Below are positions 33,835 to 41,787 of a DNA stretch of 64,000 nucleotides, piece after piece. The stretch's first letter is position 1. Every line of letters starts with the position of its first letter. Where the stretch lies: assembly GCF_000747095.1 (NCBI RefSeq), contig NZ_JQGL01000015.1, positions 39,896 to 103,895 on the forward strand, given 5' to 3'. Both the position numbers and the translations under genes were made by a program. This DNA is from Sulfuricurvum sp. MLSB (GTDB taxonomy: Bacteria > Campylobacterota > Campylobacteria > Campylobacterales > Sulfurimonadaceae). The notes beneath the pieces were generated by a model. That model did not search any database, was not told where the DNA came from, and saw nothing but the letters and a program-made list of their open reading frames with translations.

Positions 33835-33858
33835 CGACGGCTAACCGTCGGCTAACGG
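33835..33858 (-). terminator. Overlapping inverted repeats between the sensor kinase and eptA
   Basis: CGACGG-CTAA-CCGTCG (6-bp stem) overlaps AACCGT-CGGCTA-ACGGTT (6-bp stem). The two structures are mutually exclusive. On the minus strand a T run follows 15 bases later. Possibly a terminator or attenuator between the efflux operon and eptA-PAP2. Confidence 0.4.
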
Positions 33859-33862
33859 TTGA

Positions 33863-35068
33863 TTAACGGATGAAAAGATCGATGCGGTACGACACCTCAT
33901 CCCCGGAAATGGTATAGCGTATCCCGATCTCTTTGCAGATGCGATCCAGCATCTTCTGGCCGATCCGGGAGCTGAAAAGGTATTTTTCACCCCCTTTTTG
34001 ATTGGCGATACGGATGCTTTTTTGGGCGGGATCAAACATCACCGTGATGTCGCTCCCCTCTTGTGCGTACGTGAGGGCATTTTCGATCAATGCCGTCATC
34101 AGCTTGCCAAACAGTTTACGCGGGGCCTGCACAAAGAAACTCTCCCCGCTTACATTGATCCTCAGCCCTCGTCGGCGGGTCAGGATATCCACTTTGGAAA
34201 TGACGTCGTATAAAACGTCTGCAATCTCAAAAGATGAGCTATCCTCAAAATCGGAACTCTCAAAAAACAGGACGTTTTTAAGTTCCGACATAAGCCGTTC
34301 GATGTCATTGCCCAATTCCGCCACCATTTTTTCTTTCGAAATACGGTCGCTGTTCGTATACACGTCCAGTCGCGCCCGCATCAAAGCGATCGGCGTTTTA
34401 AGCTCATGGGCCATCTCTTTGAAAAGCGCTTTTTCTTTGACACGGAATCCTTCCAAACGGTGAACCAGCGTCGAAAATGCGCGGGAAAGTTCATCGATCT
34501 CCTGCCCGGGATTGTTGAGTGTAAATTCGAACGGATCACCGCTTTTCCATCCTCTGGCCCGCTCGGCCAAAATGGCCAGCGGCCGCATATAACGCTGCAA
34601 CAGCAGAAAACTGACAATCAACACGAAAAGAAGCGACACCAGATAGCGGGTGCCCAGTTTTGCCCCGTATTTGGCCACGGACGCATCGATCTTGTCATGA
34701 TCGCTTATGATGTTCAAAAAGAGATTGTTTTCCAGAGGAATCGAGGCGCTCACCTCTTTGTCACCCGGGATATAAGGAACCCGCCCTACTTTAAAACGGA
34801 CGTGACTTGCCTCGGAGTCCTTCAGGATCAATACGTTGTGCGGAATGGAATACAAAAAGGACAAATCGCTCGATAGGGTGAGAGGTTCATGGATATATTC
34901 GTCTTTGCTCTCAACGAGCAGATGGTTCAGTACTTTCTCCAAATCATCAATTTTTTCCTCGTGTATCGTGCGCACCGCTACCTGCCAGTTGACGGCAAAG
35001 GCAATCGCGATCAGCAGGGAAAAGAGAAGGACGATTTTGAGTTTCAGGGAATTAAAGCCGGTTTTCAA
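33863..35068 (-). CDS. Membrane sensor histidine kinase
   Basis: 401 residues. Spans at about 9-29 and 141-158 enclose a periplasmic sensor of about 110 residues; HAMP follows. The phospho-acceptor His221 is in FKEMAHELKTPIALMRARLD, and the N box is LIENALTYA (Asn330). The usual G1 (DxGxG) and G2 (GxGLGL) boxes are degenerate, read as IANQKGG and SSRIGQKMLDRI. The TTG start overlaps the response regulator by 17 bases. It probably senses metal or envelope stress for the efflux operon it belongs to. Confidence 0.88.
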   Translation of the reverse strand: MKTGFNSLKLKIVLLFSLLIAIAFAVNWQVAVRTIHEEKIDDLEKVLNHLLVESKDEYIHEPLTLSSDLSFLYSIPHNVLILKDSEASHVRFKVGRVPYIPGDKEVSASIPLENNLFLNIISDHDKIDASVAKYGAKLGTRYLVSLLFVLIVSFLLLQRYMRPLAILAERARGWKSGDPFEFTLNNPGQEIDELSRAFSTLVHRLEGFRVKEKALFKEMAHELKTPIALMRARLDVYTNSDRISKEKMVAELGNDIERLMSELKNVLFFESSDFEDSSSFEIADVLYDVISKVDILTRRRGLRINVSGESFFVQAPRKLFGKLMTALIENALTYAQEGSDITVMFDPAQKSIRIANQKGGEKYLFSSRIGQKMLDRICKEIGIRYTISGDEVSYRIDLFIR

Positions 35069-35705
35069 TCACATACCCTCGCGTTTTGACCGTCTTGATC
35101 ACCTTGGGATCGAGTTTTTTGCGGATCCGTGCTACCAGCTCGTCGATCGCATTGGACGTGATGTTTTGGGGATTGTCGTACAAGGCGTCCAGAATCTCTT
35201 CGCGCGCGACAATCTGAGGTGCTTTTGAGAGAAGATAAAAAAAGAGGGCGTGCTCGTTTTTACTGAGTACGATAGGCTCCCCGCCGCGTGTCAGGGATTC
35301 GCTTTCCGGATCGATTTCAATCCCCTCAATCATAAAACGGCGAATGCCAAACCGACGCGAAAGGGCAACGATCCGGGCACGCAGCTCTTTGATGTCGAAC
35401 GGTTTTTCGAGATAATCGTCCGCGCCGAATCCGAACCCTTCCACCTTATCGTCCACCCCGCCCAATGCGCTAAGAACCAAAACAGCCGTTCCGGCGTTTT
35501 TGGCCTTGGCGTAGGCGATCAGCTCTTTGACCCTGTCCATTCCGTGAAAGGTACGGTCCAAGATGACCACCGCATAATGAAACGCGTCGAGATGTCCTTT
35601 GGCTTCTTCTACGTCCGAAGCCGTATCGACAATCCATTCGTCCTCCAGCGACATCCGCAGAAGTTCAAGGAGTTCTTTTTCATCATCGGCAATCAAAATG
35701 CGCAT
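35052..35705 (-). CDS. OmpR-family response regulator
   Basis: 217 residues. Receiver: acidic pair Asp7/Asp8, phospho-acceptor Asp50 (VVILDRTFHG), Ser79 and Lys101 (YLEKPF). The winged-helix domain (SKNEHALFFYLLSKAPQIV, then NAIDELVARIRKKLDP) binds DNA. The residues after Asp50 are unusual (RTFHG where LMLPG is common), but the key residues are intact. It ends in the sensor kinase by overlap. Its operon also contains the efflux pump, so autoregulation is expected. Confidence 0.92.
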   Translation of the reverse strand: MRILIADDEKELLELLRMSLEDEWIVDTASDVEEAKGHLDAFHYAVVILDRTFHGMDRVKELIAYAKAKNAGTAVLVLSALGGVDDKVEGFGFGADDYLEKPFDIKELRARIVALSRRFGIRRFMIEGIEIDPESESLTRGGEPIVLSKNEHALFFYLLSKAPQIVAREEILDALYDNPQNITSNAIDELVARIRKKLDPKVIKTVKTRGYVIENRL

Positions 35706-35706
35706 G

Positions 35707-35994
35707 TTACAGTTCCTCTAACCTGTGAGCAAATATTTTGATACTTTTATCCCGCAATGTCGATTTGATATCGGATGCCAGGACATCGGCATCCTGTTCC
35801 TCTAAAAACAGGCGAAACAGACCGAATTCCCGTCGGGCGCTTACCTGCTCTTCGGCACTGATCAAAAACGCTCCGGCCGAATAGCGGTTGCAACGGAAAA
35901 AATAAAAATCATCATACCCTCGGGAGAGCAAAAAATCGACCAATGCGTCCTTGACCCCCATCTCGAAATAAATATCCAACCCTTTTATGCTCAT
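35707..35994 (-). CDS. DUF3240-type small protein of heavy-metal efflux operons
   Basis: 95 residues, ferredoxin-like fold pattern (DIYFEMGVKDALVDFLLSRG, then FRLFLEEQDADVLASDIKST). It resembles the DUF3240 family commonly found next to CzcA/CusA-type pumps and possibly related to the PII-like superfamily. It overlaps the pump by ATGA. A regulatory role for the pump is plausible but unproven. Confidence 0.65.
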   Translation of the reverse strand: MSIKGLDIYFEMGVKDALVDFLLSRGYDDFYFFRCNRYSAGAFLISAEEQVSARREFGLFRLFLEEQDADVLASDIKSTLRDKSIKIFAHRLEEL

Positions 35995-38900
35995 TTTTGG
36001 GTCCTTTTGTAGAGGATTTTAAACGCCGGAGGCAGAATCAGCAGCGTCAAAACGGTTGACGTCACCAATCCTCCCAGAACAACGATGGCAAGCGGTTTTT
36101 GGACTTCGCTGCCGACCCCTGTCGCGAACAGCAGCGGCAGTAATCCCAATGCAGCAATAAACGCCGTCATCAATACCGGCCGTAGACGCCGCTGTGCACC
36201 CATACGGACAGCATCGTCAATACTGCACCCGTTTTTCAGCAGCGCATTGAAATAACTGACCATCACCACCCCGTTCAGGACGGCAATCCCGAAAAGGGCA
36301 ATGAAGCCCACCGATGCCGGAACCGAAAGGTATTCTCCCGACACAAACAGCGAGATCACTCCGCCGGTGACGGCAAAAGGGATATTGAGCAGAATAAGCA
36401 GTGTTACCGGCACGGAGCGGAACGTAAAAAACAAGATCAGAAAGATCACCCCGATGGAAAGGGGAATCACCATCATCAGTTTGGCGGCGGCCCGCTGCTG
36501 ATTTTCAAACTGTCCGCCGTACACGACACGGTACCCCTTGGGGAGTTTGACGTTGTCGGATATCTTTTGTTTGGCTTCTTCGACGAATCCCACAAGGTCA
36601 CGCCCTTCGACGTTAGAGCGCACGGTGTTCAGCCGCTCCCCGTTCTCGCGATCCACCTTGAGGGCTCCCTCACTCGTTTGAATATCGGCAATACTCGAAA
36701 CGGGGACCGAAAAACCGTCCGCAAGCGGAAGTTCGAGGGATTTGAATCGCTCGATATCGGCGGACACCTCTTCATTCATCCGCATGATAACCGGGATACG
36801 GGCATTTCCGATCGGAAGTTCATCCACACTCACCCCTTCCAAAGCCACTTTCAAAAACAGCCCCAGTTCGGCCGAATCGACCCCGGTTTTGGCCGATTCG
36901 ATCCGGTTGGGCTTGACGCTGAGATAATTGACCCCTTCGTTGAGCGTCGTGAAAACCTCGGTCGCCCCGTTCATCCCCGAAAGGGTGTCCGCAATCTCTT
37001 CGCTGAGACGGTTGAGGGTGTCGATGTCGTTTCCGTAGATTTTAACCGCCAAATCCCCACGCGTTCCGGTCAGCATCTCCGACACCCGCATCTCGATAGG
37101 CTGGGTAAATCCGAAACTGATCCCCGGAAAGTCGCTTAAAGCGGCTTTGATTTTGTCCTTGATCTCCTCTTTCGAAGCGGCTGTCCATTCTTCCTGAGGC
37201 TTGAGGGCGATAAACGTATCGGTCTGGTTCAATCCCATCGGATCAAGACCTAGTTCGTCCGAACCGGTGCGGGCGACGATACTTTTGACTTCCGGCACTT
37301 TTTCAAGAATCGTTTTTTGGATCGCGAGATTGAGTTCTTTTGACTTTTCAAGTGAGATCGACGGCGGAGTCTCGACACCCAATATAATGTCCCCCTCATC
37401 CAGTGTAGGCATGAAACTTTTGCCGACGAACAAAAACAGCGTGAAGCTGAATATCAAAAATACGATCGCGCTCACAAACAGCGTTTTGGTACGCGTCAGC
37501 GAAAAATCGAGCATCGGCGCGTACAGACGGCTGAAAAAATTCCCCAATCGGGTCTCTTCGTGCGGAGTACTTTTTAAGATCAGCGAACAAACGACCGGAA
37601 TCAGCGTCAGCGACAAAACCAGCGAACCGAACAGCGCAAATACGATCGTCATCGCTACGGGGGCGAAAAGTTTCCCCTCCAACCCCTCCAGTGTCAGCAG
37701 CGGCAAAAAGACGACGGCAATGATCAAAATACCGCTGAAAACGGCCGTAGAGACCTCTTTGGTCGCACGGTAAACCTGATGCAGCTTCGGCAGTGACGAA
37801 TCGTTTTCACTGAGTTTGGCAAACGCGTTTTCGACGACGACGACCGCCGAGTCAACCAGCATTCCGATCGCGATCGCCAGCCCTCCCAGACTCATCAAGT
37901 TGGCGCTGAGTCCGAAATACTTCATCATGACAAACGCGATGGCAAGCGAAAAGGGAAGGATCACACTCACCGCGATCGCGGCCCGGGCATCCCCCAAAAA
38001 GAGCATGAGCAGTACAACGACCAAAACGATTGCTTCGACCAGCGCTTTTGAAACGGTGGAAACCGCTTTTTCGATCAGTTCGCTCCTGTCGTAAAACGGC
38101 ACGATCGTGACCCCTTCGGGCAATTGCGGCTCAAGTGCGTCAAGACGCTGCTTGATTTGGGTGATCGTTTCCTGCGCATTGGCCCCTTTGAGGGTTAGAA
38201 CCAATCCTTCGGTCGCTTCGCCGACGCCGTCTTTGGTCACATATCCCAAACGGGTGCGCGCCCCTTCGCGAACCTCGCAGAAATCGCCGATTCGGATCGA
38301 ACCGCTGTGCGAATGAATCGTGATATTGGCGATTTCGGAGGGGTCTTTAACGCCGCTTTGGACTTTGACCAGATAGCTCTCTTCAAACGCATCGACCCGT
38401 CCGGCTCCGTCGTTTTTCAGGTTGTTGGAGAGCGTCTCTTCCAGCGCACTGAGCGTTATTCCCAAATTCCGCATCGCCTGAAAATCGGGCTGAACGACGA
38501 TTGCCCGAGCCTCGCCCCCGAGCGCGTTTACGTCTGCGACCCCTTTGGCTCCGCGAAGTGCGGGTCGGATCACGAAATCAAGGAGTTCCCGTTTCTCTTT
38601 TTGGGTAATGTCCCCCTCAATCGTGAACATAAACGCCTCTCCCAGCGGAGTGGTGATCGGCGCCATCCCTCCGCTCACCCCCTTGGGAAGTTCAGGCAGA
38701 AGCGATGCGAGCTTTTCGGCAACCTGCGCACGGGCACGGTAGATATCGGTGCCGTCGTTGAAATCGATGGTGATATCGGCGATCGCGTATTTGGACGTAC
38801 TTTTGAGAAGCTTCTGGTTTTCCAGCCCCAGCAACTCCGCTTCGAGGGGTTTGACAACCCGGCTCTCGACCTCTTCGGGGGTCATCCCCGGCGCTTTCAT

Positions 38901-39050
38901 GATGATTTTAACCTGGGTCGATGAAATATCGGGAAAGGCATCGATGGGAATCTTCATGAATGAATAGACCCCGTATCCAAACAGGGCCAATGAGAGCAGA
39001 ATGACGATCAGACGCTGTTTGAGGGAAAATTCAATGATAGAATTGAGCAT
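35991..39050 (-). CDS. Heavy-metal RND efflux pump (CzcA/CusA family)
   Basis: 1019 residues, 12 spans with two large periplasmic loops. The N-terminus (KIPIDAFPDISSTQVKI), DFNDGTDIYRARAQVAEKL and QPIEMRVSEMLTGTRGDLAV are HME-RND signatures. The TM4 segment AIAIGMLVDSAVVVVEN (Asp400, Glu407) lacks the first Asp of the divalent-cation CzcA motif and looks more like CusA, while the porter domain looks like CzcA. Metal specificity is therefore unsettled. It works with the adaptor and TolC-like proteins encoded just upstream. Confidence 0.93.
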   Translation of the reverse strand: MLNSIIEFSLKQRLIVILLSLALFGYGVYSFMKIPIDAFPDISSTQVKIIMKAPGMTPEEVESRVVKPLEAELLGLENQKLLKSTSKYAIADITIDFNDGTDIYRARAQVAEKLASLLPELPKGVSGGMAPITTPLGEAFMFTIEGDITQKEKRELLDFVIRPALRGAKGVADVNALGGEARAIVVQPDFQAMRNLGITLSALEETLSNNLKNDGAGRVDAFEESYLVKVQSGVKDPSEIANITIHSHSGSIRIGDFCEVREGARTRLGYVTKDGVGEATEGLVLTLKGANAQETITQIKQRLDALEPQLPEGVTIVPFYDRSELIEKAVSTVSKALVEAIVLVVVLLMLFLGDARAAIAVSVILPFSLAIAFVMMKYFGLSANLMSLGGLAIAIGMLVDSAVVVVENAFAKLSENDSSLPKLHQVYRATKEVSTAVFSGILIIAVVFLPLLTLEGLEGKLFAPVAMTIVFALFGSLVLSLTLIPVVCSLILKSTPHEETRLGNFFSRLYAPMLDFSLTRTKTLFVSAIVFLIFSFTLFLFVGKSFMPTLDEGDIILGVETPPSISLEKSKELNLAIQKTILEKVPEVKSIVARTGSDELGLDPMGLNQTDTFIALKPQEEWTAASKEEIKDKIKAALSDFPGISFGFTQPIEMRVSEMLTGTRGDLAVKIYGNDIDTLNRLSEEIADTLSGMNGATEVFTTLNEGVNYLSVKPNRIESAKTGVDSAELGLFLKVALEGVSVDELPIGNARIPVIMRMNEEVSADIERFKSLELPLADGFSVPVSSIADIQTSEGALKVDRENGERLNTVRSNVEGRDLVGFVEEAKQKISDNVKLPKGYRVVYGGQFENQQRAAAKLMMVIPLSIGVIFLILFFTFRSVPVTLLILLNIPFAVTGGVISLFVSGEYLSVPASVGFIALFGIAVLNGVVMVSYFNALLKNGCSIDDAVRMGAQRRLRPVLMTAFIAALGLLPLLFATGVGSEVQKPLAIVVLGGLVTSTVLTLLILPPAFKILYKRTQK

Positions 39051-40108
39051 TATTCAAATCCCATTCCGCTAAGTGCGCCCTTGAGGGTAATGATCCCTCC
39101 GCTCACCACCCGGCTTTGCGGGGTAAATCCGTCTGCTTTGACGGCTACGTGCTCTTTGAAATATTTTTGGATCTCCACCGTTTTGGGTTCAAATCCTTTT
39201 GCGGTACGGATAAAACAGATGTCGCGGTTTTTGTATTTGGTAACCGACGTTCTGGGAAGCAATACCCATTGCGTTTTTTCCCCCGCGGCGATATACATCT
39301 CCGCGGATGTTCCGGCACGGAACGAAACATCCGGTTTCGCGATCCGTGCAACGGCGGAACCTGAATTGTTCATCCGGTTAACCGATGCGGAAACGGAAAT
39401 AACGCTGCCGATGACCTTGCCGTTTTTATCCGATACCGTCGAGCCCTTGCGAATCGACGCTATAAGCTTGGGAGGGATCATAATAACGGCATTCAGAAGC
39501 GAAGCATCGGAGATTTTCAGATACGGCACAAATGCCTCGATCTTCTCTCCGCCCATCAAAGGACCCTGCGAAACGATCCCCGCGCGTTTGGCACGGATGG
39601 CAAACATCATTCCTTCGCTGGGGCGGATATCGGCCCCGGCATACTGAAAGCGTCCGGTGATTTCCGCAACTTTTGCCTTCAGACTCATGACCTCGAGGGC
39701 GCTTCTTTGTGCATCCCTCTGCGACAATACGCCATCACGGTAAAGCGTATCGTCTTTTTTGGCGTATTCCCGGGCTATTGCGAGCCGTTGCTGCACTTCT
39801 TTGAGTTCAAAACTGCTCGCAAGAAGTTCTGCCGACGCGATGCGGCACACCACTTCTCCTTTTTTAACGGCGTCTCCGGGCTTTTTGGCGACGTTCACGA
39901 CGGTCGCTTCGCTGCTGAGCGTATACGTCGAAGAGCGTTCGTCACCGTAATCAAACGTTCCGATAAACGGCCCCATCGAATCGCCCTGAATCATTCTGAC
40001 GTTTTGGACGGTGATGCCGATTTTTTTGATCTGGGCATCGCTCATGGTTATCGCACCGAACGCCAGCGCACTCGTCAACATTGCCAATACAATCATTCTC
40101 ATTCCCAT
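39050..40108 (-). CDS. RND efflux periplasmic adaptor
   Basis: 352 residues. A signal peptide (MGMRMIVLAMLTSALAFGA) precedes a membrane-fusion-protein layout: lipoyl half-motif VVNVAKKPGDAVKKGEVVCRI, a helical hairpin, the second lipoyl half AKRAGIVSQGPLMGGEKIEAFVP, beta-barrel and membrane-proximal domains. It links the inner-membrane pump to the TolC-like channel. It has no CusB N-terminal methionine cluster. The start overlaps the TolC-like gene by ten bases. Confidence 0.9.
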   Translation of the reverse strand: MGMRMIVLAMLTSALAFGAITMSDAQIKKIGITVQNVRMIQGDSMGPFIGTFDYGDERSSTYTLSSEATVVNVAKKPGDAVKKGEVVCRIASAELLASSFELKEVQQRLAIAREYAKKDDTLYRDGVLSQRDAQRSALEVMSLKAKVAEITGRFQYAGADIRPSEGMMFAIRAKRAGIVSQGPLMGGEKIEAFVPYLKISDASLLNAVIMIPPKLIASIRKGSTVSDKNGKVIGSVISVSASVNRMNNSGSAVARIAKPDVSFRAGTSAEMYIAAGEKTQWVLLPRTSVTKYKNRDICFIRTAKGFEPKTVEIQKYFKEHVAVKADGFTPQSRVVSGGIITLKGALSGMGFE

Positions 40109-41292
40109 ATTCTCCCCAATTTCTCTTCGGTTTTCGCCATTTCGTCGACGTAATCGCGTTTGAGCCGCAATGTCTCGATCTGTGCGGCATAAAAACGGTT
40201 TTTTGTTTCCAAATATTCGAAGAGGCCCGTAATGCCCCCTTCGAATCCTTTGTGCGCCATTTGGTACAGCGCTTCGTATTGCTTTTGATTCGATTGGGAT
40301 TCATCGATTAACTGCCGCATCCCCTCGAGTTGCCGAAACGATTGCTCAAGGGCAACGCGCAGTTTTTGTTCCGAAAGGGCTTTTTGCTCTCCCAAAGCGC
40401 TACGCGTCGACATCAACGCGGCAATCCGGCGCTCATTTTTGTCTCCGAAAGACAAAGGGATGCTGACCCGCAAATCGACGCTGTGCTGCGTAGGCTCCTG
40501 TGTCATCCCTACGCCGATCCCTACCGTTTCGACATACGAACGGCGCAGCGTTTCGATCTGGCGGTTCAGTTCTTCCTGCGCCAAGGCAAAATTTTCCAGC
40601 ACCGGCGAGTTCTTGAGCATCCGCTCCGTGTCGGGGGAAGAAAGAAACCGAAACGGCATATCGTCCACTCTGATTTCACCTTGCAACAGCGTCATTTCTT
40701 TCAGGATGCCTTGATGTTTCTGATACGCGATCCGCGCTTCTTCTGCCTCTTTTCGGGCGGTGCGCTGTTCCGTCTCGAAACGGGCAAGCTCCATCTGCGA
40801 GATTCTGCCGGCCTGATGTTTTTTCAGTGACATCGCATACGCTTTTTTGGCCGATTCGTATTTTTGGCCGTACAGTTCAGCTTCTTCCCGGGCAAGCTCG
40901 CCTAGCAGATATTCGTGTTTGAGGCTGCTTTGGAGAAGTCCTTTGTGAAGTGTTTCACTCCCCGCAGCCGTTTTGATTGCCGCATCGAACTCTGCGCTTT
41001 TCGCTTCTTTGACCCACGGATTTTTGGCGCTGAATCCGACCATGACCCCATATTCCGTTCCGTCTCCGCTTTGTTCGTCGGCGCGGATGCGGCGCGTCGA
41101 CCCTTCCAGTGTAATCGGTTCGGCGGCAGCGTAAGCGCCTTTTTCATGACGAAGCGCCTGTTGCTTCCCTTGGGATTCGCTTTTTTGAAGCGAATGCTCG
41201 TATGCCGCCCGGCTCAGGTCGTCGAACGTCATCGCCGAACACAGCGCAGGCAGGAGTATCGCTGCGGCCAATGCGGAACGTGATCGTTTCAT
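40099..41292 (-). CDS. TolC-family outer membrane efflux protein
   Basis: 397 residues with a signal peptide (MKRSRSALAAAILLPALCSA) and long helices. Two structural repeats are recognisable, each with the pattern of a helical pair around a beta strand (ESAKKAYAMSLKKHQAGRIS, then LYQMAHKGFEGGITGLFEYL). It forms the exit duct for the tripartite pump. The second repeat motif is the usual Ala/Gly-x-Gly for the coil turn. Overlaps the preceding gene by ATGA. Confidence 0.9.
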   Translation of the reverse strand: MKRSRSALAAAILLPALCSAMTFDDLSRAAYEHSLQKSESQGKQQALRHEKGAYAAAEPITLEGSTRRIRADEQSGDGTEYGVMVGFSAKNPWVKEAKSAEFDAAIKTAAGSETLHKGLLQSSLKHEYLLGELAREEAELYGQKYESAKKAYAMSLKKHQAGRISQMELARFETEQRTARKEAEEARIAYQKHQGILKEMTLLQGEIRVDDMPFRFLSSPDTERMLKNSPVLENFALAQEELNRQIETLRRSYVETVGIGVGMTQEPTQHSVDLRVSIPLSFGDKNERRIAALMSTRSALGEQKALSEQKLRVALEQSFRQLEGMRQLIDESQSNQKQYEALYQMAHKGFEGGITGLFEYLETKNRFYAAQIETLRLKRDYVDEMAKTEEKLGRIWE

Positions 41293-41645
41293 AAACGCTC
41301 TTCTTGGTGGACGATACGGCCATCACTCGGGTCAACAAAAAGCTTGAACGCTTTGTTACTATCGTCATAGCCCCATCCGACATACAGCAGATTGGAAGCG
41401 ATGTCTGTCAACATCAGCCGCTCAATCCGCCACCCTTGCGCGGAGAGTTTTGTCTTGACCTCATCGCATTTCAAAGGGGCTAGTCTTTGCAGTTCCTGAT
41501 GAATGCGCATTTTCTGAACCGGATGGTTTTTATGATTTCCGAAAACGGCAAGATTATGGATCGGCTGAGGAACCTTTACCGACGAATCGATCTGAGCGAA
41601 AGCCAGCGAACAAAACACCGTGAGCATCAACATACTTTTTTTCAT
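41289..41645 (-). CDS. Small exported protein, PepSY-like, first gene of the efflux operon
   Basis: 118 residues with a signal peptide (MKKSMLMLTVFCSLAFA). The mature part ends KAFKLFVDPSDGRIVHQEE, which resembles the strand-turn of PepSY domains. It is periplasmic. Its place at the head of a metal-efflux operon suggests a metal-binding or sensing accessory, like other small periplasmic proteins of such operons, but histidine clusters are modest. Confidence 0.6.
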   Translation of the reverse strand: MKKSMLMLTVFCSLAFAQIDSSVKVPQPIHNLAVFGNHKNHPVQKMRIHQELQRLAPLKCDEVKTKLSAQGWRIERLMLTDIASNLLYVGWGYDDSNKAFKLFVDPSDGRIVHQEERL

Positions 41646-41670
41646 GAGAGTCTCCTAAACTAGTAATGCA

Positions 41671-41676
41671 ATCATA
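41671..41676 (-). promoter_or_regulatory. Candidate promoter of the efflux operon
   Basis: Minus-strand TATGAT, 26 bases before the first ATG. Confidence 0.4.
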
Positions 41677-41749
41677 ATCTTCCCGCATGAGAAAATCATT
41701 AGAACCGTTTCGAATCTCTGCTTCCATGTTAAAGTATTAGCTATTTTTA

Positions 41750-41758
41750 TGTTATAAC
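41750..41758 (+). promoter_or_regulatory. Extended -10 promoter of the sulfatase gene
   Basis: TGTTATAAC, 30 bases before the TTG start. Confidence 0.45.
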
Positions 41759-41787
41759 TTTAAATCTTAACATCAGGAATACCTCTT

